A stretch of 64,000 bases of DNA from positions 1,767,756 through 1,831,755 of the forward strand of contig JASSKH010000020.1 in the NCBI GenBank assembly GCA_031763025.1, written 5' to 3'. The notes under the pieces were generated by a model, which ran no database searches, had not been told where the DNA came from, and saw only the letters and a program-made list of their open reading frames with translations. The position numbers and the translations under genes were made by a program. Positions 23,037 through 35,000 of this stretch are shown here, in pieces (the stretch's first letter is position 1; every line of letters starts with the position of its first letter). Origin of the DNA: Macrocystis pyrifera. Its lineage: Eukaryota > Sar > Phaeophyceae > Laminariales > Laminariaceae.

Positions 23037-26000
23037 CTCTTCCCATAATCACGGCCTCACTTTGACACAGTGGATTCGTGCGGTGTACTCTGTGACGAGT
23101 AGCTAGCTACCGGTAACAACGTAATGTAGGTGTATTGGGATATCCTGTCGAAAAATTCGCTGCATCGAAATCTCGAGCTTTCGATGTTGTCGTATAAAAC
23201 GTGGTTTTTGCCCCCCATCCCCAGTCGCATCCCACGTGTTTTTTCATGCTGAACCTGCACGAAAGCTTCGATGTACCAAATATCGAAATAGTATCGAATA
23301 CGTCTTTTTTCGCGTTTGTCGGTACAGTGTCGAACTCGATTATCGTTCGAAATCTGATATCTGCTCGATATCCGACATCCAACACTGATTAAGGTATGCT
23401 ACATCCCTGTTTTTTGTTTTTGGTGCCCCCGAGAACCCATATGCAGCCACCTTATTAGTGATCAAAACTACGGTAACTTTGGTGGTATCAAACCGTCTAG
23501 GAGCGGTGTGAGCGCCCAGATGGACTTGTAGGAAGGATCACGTTTGCGCCCCGTGCCTGTGCCGTACAACTCCTGGCATCAACCATTGCAACTCGGACAG
23601 CAATTATGTTTCACCCCTCGATCACGCAGTTAGCGTTGCTGAAATCGGGTGTCACTTTTTAGCTACGATTTACTACTCCTCGGATTTCACAAGAGAATTA
23701 CTCGGTTGATGTGCTTTGGGTGCTGTACGGGTACGAGTATATGTCGGTCTTGTTCCTTCCTGCTCAAGTTTTTCTCTCCACGTTGTTTTTTTTGTTTTTT
23801 GTTTTCGCTTTGTCTTTGTCTGGTTTGCTTTGACCGATCTGATTGGTTATACCTGAACCACACACTCTGCTCTGGTACGGTATAGATATTTTTTTGGTTT
23901 GATTTGGTTGGTTTATTCGTTTTTGTGTTCAAATTGGTTGGGATCTGTTTAGTTTTGTTCGTTGGGTGTGTGTTTTCATCTGTTTTGTTTCTTAATGTTT
24001 TTTGTTTTTTGTTTTTGTTTTACGTGGTTTTCGTTAGCTTTCTTTTTTTTCATTCGGTTTGTTCCGTTATGCTTCGTTTTATTTCGTTGCATCTTTCGTT
24101 CGGTTCGGTTCGGTTCCACTTTTGTTTGTACTGGCTTAGGTTCGTTTCGTTCTGTTCCAGTTTGCCTTTCTTTTTGTTTTATTCCATGTCGTTTCGTTTC
24201 GTTTGCTTCGTTTTGTTGTGTTTTTTGTTATTGATATGTTCAAAAGGCAAAGGACGGGTTCGGGTCTCCAGACGCCACAGCGGCGTTCGTGTCCAACTGC
24301 GAAGCGGCAGGCGCCACGAAGCGGGTTGAGTACATGAAGCAGCTCATGAAGCACGCCACGGTGCATTCCTTCGGCGGCTGCCTTCACAACAGGTTAGTGC
24401 TATTATAGCTGTTGATATTTACTATGCCTAACTGGGCTTGACATGTGCAAATATGCCAGGGCACGGTAGTTCAAACCGTCCACGGCCGGCAGTCTAGGTG
24501 TGGTATACTATTTTTAGTGTGGCAACTCCTGAAGGTACGAGACGTTCTATGGGCTTAACATACTACAGTAGTTTTAGCGTGGGAGTTCTTGAAAGTTTTG
24601 AGGCGGTCTATCAATAGGATTAATGCACTAGTTTTAGTGTGGAAGCTCCTAAAGTTATGAGGCTGTCTACTACTGGGCTCAGTGTACTATTTTTAGTGTG
24701 GGAGCTCCTAAAGTTACGAAGCCTGAAGTTACGAAGCCTGCACAGCAGGTTTGTGCTATCAATAGCTATTGATATGTACTATGCCTAGCCGGGCTTGACC
24801 TGTGCAAATATGCCAGGACACGGTAGTTCAGACCGGCGACGGACGGCGATCTAGGGTGAGTCCACTAATTTTAGTGTGGGAACTCCTAAAGTTATCAGGC
24901 GTTCTATGAGCTTAGTGTACTACGGTAGTTCTAGCGCGGAAGTGCTTTACAGTTATGAGGCGGTCTATCAATGGGGTTAGTGCACTAGACTTGGTGTGGG
25001 AGTTAGTAAGGTTATGAGGCGGTCTTGTAATAGGCTTCGTACTACAGTAGTTTTAAGGTGGGGCTTCCTAAAGTCGCGAATGACGACGCTCCAAACTTCC
25101 GTCTCGTTGACATTCATGGTTTCACCGTCTCTTGTAGCGCAGCGCCATGTTTTTCTTCCGGCTAGAGCTTGGACTACGCCTTAGCTCTCTCCCGTCCCAG
25201 GATTGATGTACTTACTACAACCCCGGTTCATGCCAGGCGTTTTTTTTTTTTTAAATCGCTCGTCGGGTGTACGTGTTTGTGTGTATGGGCTATATGTATT
25301 GCGTGGTGCTGTATGTGCTGCAAATGTTTCATCACTGTTCGCGCTTCATGTGCTTGATGTACTGTAGATCGGTGTGCCGCAGCAGCTGGATGCATTGTGT
25401 TAGCCTTGTGTGCTGTCTGTGCTGTATGTGCTGCATGTACTGTACTACATCTGGGAGCTGTATGCTCTGTATGCTCTGTTTGCACTATACCATACGCACT
25501 GTATGTGATACGTGCAGCTTGTGATGTGTGCTGTGCGTGTTGTATATACTGCTGTGCCTGGTCTGTGCTGTGTTAGTATTCGTGCTTCGTGTGTGCTGTA
25601 TGCGCTTTGTGTGCTGTGCGTTCTGCATGTACTCTAGGCACCACTGTATGCACTACTTGTATGCGTCGTATTTGCTAATGGTATGCGTATTGTATCTGTA
25701 TGTGCTTTTGCTGTATGTATTGTATGCGCTGTATTTTCTTCGTGCACTGCATGCACTGCATTTGTTGTGGTCGTGTATTCTTTCGATACAACGCGGCATG
25801 CAGTGGTTGTGCTGTAGGGACTGTGTGCATGGAATGCGTGTACGTGCTGTGCGAATATAACGAGTCGACATTTTAAACCCGATAGATGAGCGACTACAGA
25901 GAGGGAGACAGCACCACCACACCACGACAAGTAGCTGCTGTCGTCGCGATCACAGACGACTGGCCGAGATTACCTGGTACCTACTACTGGCACGATGGTG

Positions 26001-29000
26001 ATAGCTTCCGACAGACCGACTGAAGTGTATGACGTTTGCTTCATACTTCAAAGACAATTCTGACCTACGATTAATAGGCAGACTTGAAAGAGTCAGAATA
26101 ACTATTTTCAAGAAAAAAAAGGCCGACTGCGACAAAAGAGTTGAACGGCCCACGACAACAACGGCCTACAACAACAAAGGACGACAGACAAGCTACCCTT
26201 CTACACCAGGTCGAAACAAGACAACAGTGACACTACTGACTTCTCCATACCTACAACCCGCCGTACCTTTTTTTCATCCAAGCACAGGTCACCCCATATC
26301 GTTCGGGTCGGGTGGTCAGCGTCTACTGTATAAAAATGCCTGGTGTCTCCTGCTGCTATCACTGCTTTCTTCTGAAAACCCCCGCAATGAACAATAAATA
26401 GCGGCAACAGCAGCATCTTCAAACAAGTAAAATTCTACCTAGCAAGTATCTATGTCGCGAGAGAATTTCCATACCCCAGTCCAACCTTGTATTAAATTGT
26501 AACACCTAGGGAACAGCAGGACCACCCTTGCACTGCTCTGCAATAAAACGTGTCGACGTTAAAAACATTCCCGACCTTTGTCGTCATTTTTTTGGCCAAC
26601 AGGGAAGAACCGATATTGGTGAAGGGCTCCGGAGCGACGAACCGGCAGACAAACAAGATCGAAGTTCTCGGGCGTTACAAGTTCCTCTTGGCATTCGAGA
26701 ACAACGACCAGTGAGTGAAGAAAGCTTCACACGTCGGAACCACAATCGATCCCCTCATCATTCTCTAAGAGAAATGCCTGCTCTGTATGACCGACCGGCT
26801 TTTATCACGCTCATGTTGCCAGACGGGGGCCCTAACATGTTCACATTTTATCTATTATACACACTAGCTTCCTGGGTTGGACCTGCATGCGCTCTACAGA
26901 TCCTGCACTACACATCTCAACGGCAGTTTATCGCTCTTGAGAAATCAGAGGTGGAAAACACGGACGACATTTGCAACGTCCTCTCCGTGGCTGAGGGGTG
27001 ATACATTGGTTGGTGCCCGAGTTGTAATGGTTGATGCAAGAGGTCGTACGGTACGGGCGCAACATGACCCCACGCGTACTGCGGGGCGCTCTATCTGCTC
27101 GTATACGGATGAAGACACCAAATGAATTAGTTTATTGCTCGCTATCTTGGGGTCCCGGGGGGGGTTGAAATTTCGATGGTATAGATCGATCGTGCTCTTT
27201 CCGATGTGTACTGTTTGATTGTGATATCCATATGCGTGTTATATATACCAGTCTGGTGGTGCATATTGGGCTGTTACGTGAAGTCGTCTGAAAGTAGAAG
27301 GTATGCAGTCGGATGTGTAGAACATGATATTCCCGTTTAAACTACACTATATACTTGTTCAAGCTTTATGTTTCAGGTAATATCAGGTACCAGTTGTGCA
27401 CTCTCCCTTTTTTAGCGTGTTTTTCAGGGCGGAGACAAGTTTTCTCGTTTTCACCAACAGCAGCAGCAACGACAACAACACCACGGCCGCCAACATAGTC
27501 AGCAGCACACCACCTTCACCAACAACCACCACCACCAGCAAATAACAGCAACAGCACCACCACGAATATCAACAGCAACACCAACACCACCACCACCACC
27601 ACTATCGAAAGCAATAGCAGCATCAACAACGCCAACAGCAACAACAGCAACAACAGCAACAGCAAGACCATCACGACCACGACCAATACCATCACCACCA
27701 GCAGCAACAACAGCAACTACAACTACAACAACAGCAGTGCCACCACCACCACCATGGCCACCGCCACCAACCACAACATCAAACTTACCGCCGCCTCCTT
27801 CCGATCTTTATGGTGCAGGTTGAACGACTACGTGACGGAGAAGGTGTACAACGGCCTCCAGTCGGGAACCCTCCCTGTGTATTGGGGGGCCAATAACGTC
27901 GACCAGTACGTGCCAAAGGGCTCCATTGTAAAGGCAAGAAACAACACACCTGACGGATGACGATCTAAACTACGACATCTATTCGTATTTGCTGGTTTCG
28001 TGCCATATCGATCTGATTTTGTCTAGGACGTCGACCGATTGTTTATAGGTTTTATGTAGGTTTTAGTGTGGAAGAGCACACCATGTGCGAGGACGATACA
28101 GAGCACAGCAAACAACAGGGTCTACGGCATAGGCTTGACTGCTGTGTCGCCGTTGACTGTCGTTGCGTTTGTTACGACGATCGAAAGTCCGTGTCGACGA
28201 TGGTCGCGAAAGTCTCTCTGTGCCCTCGGGGCCTGTCCGTTGTGTGAAGGTGTGGATGTTCGGTTTGATTTATTCCATCTCACTGTCAAACATCTAAATT
28301 TATTTATTTATTTGCGGTCGAACATGATCGTGTTGTGCTTGAATGGCGATCAACCCAAACCGTAACCTACGGTCAGAATGACCAGCAATGTAAATTAAGT
28401 CAATAGTGCCGCAGGACGGCAGCAACATCTAATATATATGTGTAGTGGGATCACAACCTTACGACAACATCTCTACAGGAACCTAATATCGGCGAGTGTT
28501 GTACATAGCAGATACCTCGGTAGGTCGGGGCGTGCCAACGGTAGATTTGCATGCAAACATGAATGAAAGCAAGTCTGAAAAGTCCGACATCGGCAACATT
28601 TACGAATACTGGTCATTGTAGGTACTTACGTATACCACCACTTGACGTACAACGAACAATACCTGCGGGTGTGTCACAGGAGTACTCGTTGTGCGTTTCA
28701 CCCTCGTGGGGACTTCAAAAGAGAAACTTGACAACTGACCAAGTCTGTTACAACAGCGGCCACTGCGTGATTTGGGTGGGGGATGATACAATGGTTGGTG
28801 TCGGGGTTACAATGGTTGATGCGCAAGGAGTCGTGTGGCACGGGCGCAACATGATGCTATCCGTACTTTTGGGTACTCACGCTGCTCGTATTGGATACGA
28901 TTTGATTATAACACCAAAGTTATCAACCATTGGTTCAGTCGCTATCCCGGTGTCCGAAAAGGTTTGATAACGTTTTCTACGACCTCCCGACTGACGAGCG

Positions 29001-32000
29001 CCACCGAGTTATGCGTGAAGAGCATCACCTATTGCGTACCGGTACAATATATGATACGAGGAAGGACCCTCTGTCCGTGCTGCCGTGCCCTCCAAACCCA
29101 AACATGTGCAAAACCATACTTCTCAAATCCTCTGTCCGTGCTGCCGTGCCCTCCAAACCCAAACATGTGCAAAACCATACTTCTCAAATACGTATGACAA
29201 CGTCGTCCTAGACTGCTGTCCAATACGTATGACGACGTTGTCCTATAGACTGCTGTATGGCAATATCAAGATTACTGCAAATGCTTTTCCTGCTCTTTTG
29301 CAGCAGTCCGTAGTCGTCTACTTCGAGTGTTGAGTTTTTTTTCCATATGCCTGGTAGAGCACAGGAGGCAGCAGGCAGAACGAAGAAACACGTCGCCCAT
29401 AAAGTAGACGGTGAAAGACATTCTTTTTTTCCGCCAAGAATCCCGATGTCCCACTACAATAAACCCTTATCTAGTATATGAAGTCCACAATATCTCCAAC
29501 CGCCGTCGCACCTGTATACTATTACAAGCACGATCAACATCCTCCCTGCTCTGTGTTCGATACTCCGCGACACTATACACTTCTGGTGCTGTTCACTCAG
29601 ACAAACGGAGCTACAGTAGCTCAAAATCCGATCGACCAATATCCCCCCTGCATAATGAACGACGTGGCAACAAAGCATCACAATATATCAGCATCATCAC
29701 TTCAAAACCACTCCTGACACCAAGCTTCATATTCAACATAACAAATATCAAATTCACAAATACCAAAATCCAGAATCTCGAGTCTCAAAATTAAAAGCAT
29801 CCTAATCACAAATACGAAATAAAAGACCGCAAACCAACAAGCTTCTGCTGGAAAGTTATCAATTTCCTCTCGCAATTTCATTATTCTGCTTTGCCAGGGT
29901 AAGAGGTCATCAATCACTGATATCGACTCGACGGTTTTCCCTAATCTGAATCTCTGTCAAGATATAAATCCTCCCAACTCGAAAGACAATAAATTTTTCA
30001 TAATAGAGTCCGGTGACGGGCAAAAACCTCGCTGCTGATTGGCCTTGCCAGGAAGTCCGCATATATCGGGCAGATCATGATCTATCTATCTACAGATAGA
30101 TGATCTAGTTCCTCTCCTGCTGTTGTGAGAGGTTGGTTGGGCAGGATCTGCCTTGTAGGGCAGATCCAATCCAGGTACATGTGCAATTAATAGAGCATGC
30201 AGATTGTATGGGTCCCACCCGGCAACATGAGCTAGATAATGCAAGATCGGGAAAAGATCTGCCTTGATGGATTTAGATCACGAACTGTGGGAATCGATTG
30301 TGTGTTGGAGGTGTGGAAGTCTGCATGTTGCTCCTCGGTCGGTACACGGACAAAAAAGGCGCAAAATATCTCCGAGGAAAACGGCCGTCCCTCAAAAGGT
30401 ATCGCACGTCGATGTGCTTCGAGTTCGGAGCACACGCTGGGTTTTGCGCCCGATGTCTCGCCCCCCTCGTAATCCTCGAAAACTTTGGTGCACGTCATAC
30501 GGCAATCCAGACAGGTAAACTACCCCCCCACACGTTTCGCGAAAGCATTGGCTCCTTTTGGTGTTGTCATTCAGTGCTCTGTAGGCACTCACTCCGCTTC
30601 AGTGGTGGTACAAAGCGTGACGCATTTCTGTGTATTCGAAAAACCAGCGTACGCTCGCGCCTGCACACATCACAGCCGCACCAGAAACCGAACCTCCTGT
30701 CGGTGGCCCTGCTATTAACAGCAGAGTTTGCGCGTGCAAACGCTACCAGGCCGAGTCCATCGCCCCGTCTAGACGTGATATTACGGGGGGGCATAGTAAA
30801 TAGGACCAAATATTGTTCGTAAGAATAGCGAAAAGTATAGGTTTTTTGTGTGTACCGTAGGTCCTATTTACTATGGTCCCCCGTGATCGTGTATCACAGG
30901 CGGTACGTGCAGACAGCAGTACTCGTACATACACTGCTGTCGTATTCGTATTCACTACCTGATACCTGGTACGTATTTATCCCTATTTACTCAACATCCG
31001 ATTTTGATGAAAATAGTACCACCGTAGGTGGAAGCTAAGCCCCGCATGGCCTACTGTAGGTATCTATCGACCTCATGGGTTGGGTACCTCACGAATACTA
31101 CGATGTAGTAAAACACAATCCCATGGGTTGGGCACCCCACTAATACTGTTAACACTGTCGAACAATGTAGTTAACACACAATCTCACGAATGCTGTGAAA
31201 AAAAGCAACGTCGAACCCGACCGTATTCGGGTAGGTGAACGTGGGATCCGACTGTATTCGAGTAGGTGATGTGTTGACGGGTTCCGTCAGTGGCCTAAAG
31301 GTGCAACCCGTACCGTAGCGCGGTTCTTACGGCATTTTTTTTGCATTGCGGTGTAGGCCCACGAGATGAGAAACAACCCACCTACAGTAAGAAGAATATA
31401 AGGCCCACTTTTGTTTGGACGCCAAGAGAATTGGATGTGACAATCATAATCAGCAGCGAGCGGTACACTGAATAAACGCTGAATAATAGCGTATGGTCAA
31501 AGGTCAAACAAGGATGGTACATTAAGGTTCTATGGCTTGCTCGGGTTACGAACGTTTGTTGTTGGCGGGCCCATACTGCAGCCGAGTATTAATATAATTG
31601 TTTGCGAGTAAACCCTTTCAAGACCGCAATCTCATTTAGGGGACAAACTACACAAAGTATGAGCAATTTGTCCCCGAAACGGGACTACGGTCCTACAAAG
31701 GATTATAACCCGTTTTAGGACTAGATGCCCATTTCATTGACAAGCTACTTCGAATTTGACCGAGATGTACGTTCCTGCTGTCCAATGCAGTCAGAGGTAC
31801 GCGAAAAAAAGGGAGAGAAAACAGAGCCACACTCGCCGCCATGTCGGAATTGAAAACAAACTAGTGGGTTGGTATTATTGTCACACATTATATAGAACAT
31901 GTTTTTTTTCGGTTTTGTTTTACGTGACTTTCGGACCCCCCCAGCCCCCTCCCTTGCCTGGAACTCGAAAAGAAAAGTGACACATCGATTTTTTCTTTTT

Positions 32001-35000
32001 TCGTTACCCCTGGGTGAGAGTGTGAATAACCTGTTCGTGGCTAATGGTCCTCCCCTCCCCCTCCCCGTCTCTACTCCCCCTCCTTCTTATAGGCGGCAGA
32101 TTTCTCTGGCCCGGAAGCCCTCGCCAAACACCTGAAGTTTCTCGCGGGAAATAAGGACGCGTACGAGGCATACTTCGCGTGGAGAGACGACCCCGAGGAG
32201 GAAGAACGTTTCCAAAATGTAAGACTATATATGTCACGTCATACGACCGACCAGAAGGGATGCTGCATGTTCGTCTTTGTTTTTCACTTGTGCAGGCGTC
32301 CTTAATTATCGTACGAGCGACTACCATGGTGTGCGATACGCAAGTTTTTCTTCCAAGGGCATTTTCGGTAGGGTATAAACCGGTCCCCGGGGTATTGGTG
32401 GGGCTAACCGGAATAGCGGAGGTGTCGGGTACATGTGGCGAGCTCGTACCGAACGTTAACGGAGTGTGGCAGTAGGGTATTGCTGAAGCCGTGCCGAACC
32501 TTTTACCGAAGACTTGGGTAGGGAATTTTTCTTGAGGAAATACCTCCGGTTTCCTTTGGTACAGGCGGAATTCTTCTTGAGATAAAAAAGGAAGGCCACG
32601 GATCGTACTTTCGGGGGGGGGGGGGGGGGGCAGGAGAGCCTACTGTGTGACCCCGGGTCTGAGCTATGACTATTGATCGGCGAGGGAGAGAGAAACAAGG
32701 GGCGAAGATAAAAAAAATATGTGATGGTAGGAAAAAGACGGAGTGCAAAGAAGCCCTTGCCGAGCATGCTTCTGGAAATTACTCTTGTTAGTGCCCAGGT
32801 GTTGGGACCGCAAATATGAGAAGTGCAGCCCTGTGTCAACCGTTCATTCTTGCCCGCCGGGTGGTCCAGCGGTACCATCCAATGCCGCTAGAGTTGATTG
32901 TCCGGAGCACTTACTGATATGATGGGCCGAGCCTGAGTCGGTCCGTAGACGGGCACTCATGAAGTATAGAAGCCCCGCAGGGTATGTGTACATGTGTATT
33001 ATCCACGTAGAACACACAAGAAAAGGAAGGTCAAGTCGAGCAAGAAAGTCAAGTAGCGGACATACCAAGTCACGACCCGTTAGATGGTCCACACAGAAAC
33101 ACTCATATTTCCTGTGTGGAACTCCCAAATACCATGTTTTCCTGCACCGAGTACGTGAGCACTCCGAACAGCTCCTTTTCTCTCTACTTGGTGAATGGGA
33201 TAACAAAACATCGCTCAGGATAAGATCCAATGTGATAAGCCAAGCATCACCAAAATCCACACCTAAGTTGTTATACTCATCATGATGAGTCAAGATCACC
33301 AACGCCTCCAACCAAACTCTCAGGCCTCAAAATCTTGACTTGAAATTCGAAAATAATAAAATGAGTCTTTCGAATGTCAGCTTCATACTTGAAACGGCAA
33401 AACTTGGCCTTGGGTTAAAGCAACCCCCAACTAAAACCCCTCAAGCTCAATCGCATAATTGTATTACGGGGGTCCATAGTTAGTAGGACCTATGGTATGT
33501 ATAAAAAGCTACCTGGTATATATTTGCGTATTTTTACTAACAATATTTGGTCCTATTTGCTATGGTCCCCCGTAATAGTAACATATCGAATTCAGAACTA
33601 AAAAAAATCACACATCATACAGATATGGAAACCAGCTCGCCAAGTCTCGAAAGTATGAGTAACAAAGTCTCAAATCTCAGATAGGTGGAAAATTAAACCT
33701 CATATATAAAAAATCAGAAGTCAGAGCTTCAAATTCTCAGAACATCGAACAACAGCGGCTTAAACGTCGAGGGAAGAAAGGCCCTACTGTAAGCCCTGTT
33801 GCGATAGAAATGAAAGCGCAAAGCGTAGTGGGGAGGGGGGAGGTAAGCCTGCGGTATGACCCCGGATCTGAGTTACGACTGAAAGTTGGAGGGAGAGAAA
33901 AGAAGGGCGAAGAAAAAGAATGGGAACAAAACACGCAAACAAAAAAACGTGGAGCAGATCAGATCAAATCAGATCCCCACGTCATGATCTAGATCTTCCA
34001 TAGCAGTTCTATTCCTGGTCTGTACGATCTGATGCTGTACACCCCTCGCAGAGCTCGTCTTGCCGGGGGTGTGTGAGCCATTCATATACTCTGCTCGATC
34101 GACTGCTGCAATATACACCACGTCTTCCTGAGTCGGATGTTGTGCTGTAGATATCCTTCACCGCATCTCATACTGGCGAGGGGAATATCTAGATGATCTG
34201 CTGCTGTAACGCGTTTCCTCTCCGAGGGGTGCAACATTCGGCCGTGCGCCAGCAGCGTAAGTATTAGGCTTCGTTTTTTTTTACCTCTGATTTCATGCGC
34301 GGTGTTCCACCGCCCCTTCGCCCCCGCTCTCCTTATCCTGGTATATCTTTCGACTCCCCCCTCCCCCCCAACTGGTTTGCGCCCGCCGCTTGTTGTTGTG
34401 TTCCGCTTTCTTTTTCTCGCGCCCCCCCCCATCTGCCTCTGCAGCTTGTTTTCGTGTTCCCCTATCTTTTCTATGCACGTCCGCCTGCCGACTGCGCCTA
34501 CCGTTTTGTGTTTGCCCGTTTTTCTTCCGTTGACTCCCCGTCCCACCCCCCACCGCCGCCTCCGGACGATTTGTCTGCCACTTGTTATTTGGCTCTTGCC
34601 CCTCCCTTCCCTTTTGTGTACGGCCTTCGCTGTTTGTGCCGCGTAATTTTTGTTCCCCTTCTTTGGTTCCCGCCCCCCTCCCAACCCGCTGACTGCGTCT
34701 GTCTTTTGCTGTGTTGCAATCTCTTTCCTTTCTTTGCCTTCCGTTCCTTGCCGCCCCGCCAACCCCCCGCCCCCCGACTGTCTCCGCCGCTTTTTCTCTG
34801 TGTTCCCCTTTCTTTTCCTTCCCCCCCCCCTCTCGGCTGCCTCTGCCGTTTGTTCCCCTTCTTTGGTTCCCGCCCCCCTCCCAACCCGCTGACTGCGTCT
34901 GTCTTTTGCTGTGTTGCAATCTCTTTCCTTTCTTTGCCTTCCGTTCCTTGCCGCCCCGCCAACCCCCCGCCCCCCGACTGTCTCCGCCGCTTTTTCTCTG

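Larger units (their letters stand above)
28255..30085. other. 1.8-kb segment present only in the left arm
   Basis: Flanks align to right-arm positions near 61035 and 60895, where only the MITE lies between. It includes a dispersed repeat (28740-28890), a protein-like open stretch (28930-29211) and AT-rich sequence (29400-30000). It is an insertion in the left arm or a deletion in the right. Confidence 0.7.

Noticed and set aside
22757-23065. Poly-proline / poly-glycine frames
   Set aside because: Product of C homopolymers.
23904-24329. 141-codon hydrophobic frame ending in exon C
   Set aside because: T-rich intron gives Phe/Leu/Cys; it enters exon C in the wrong frame.
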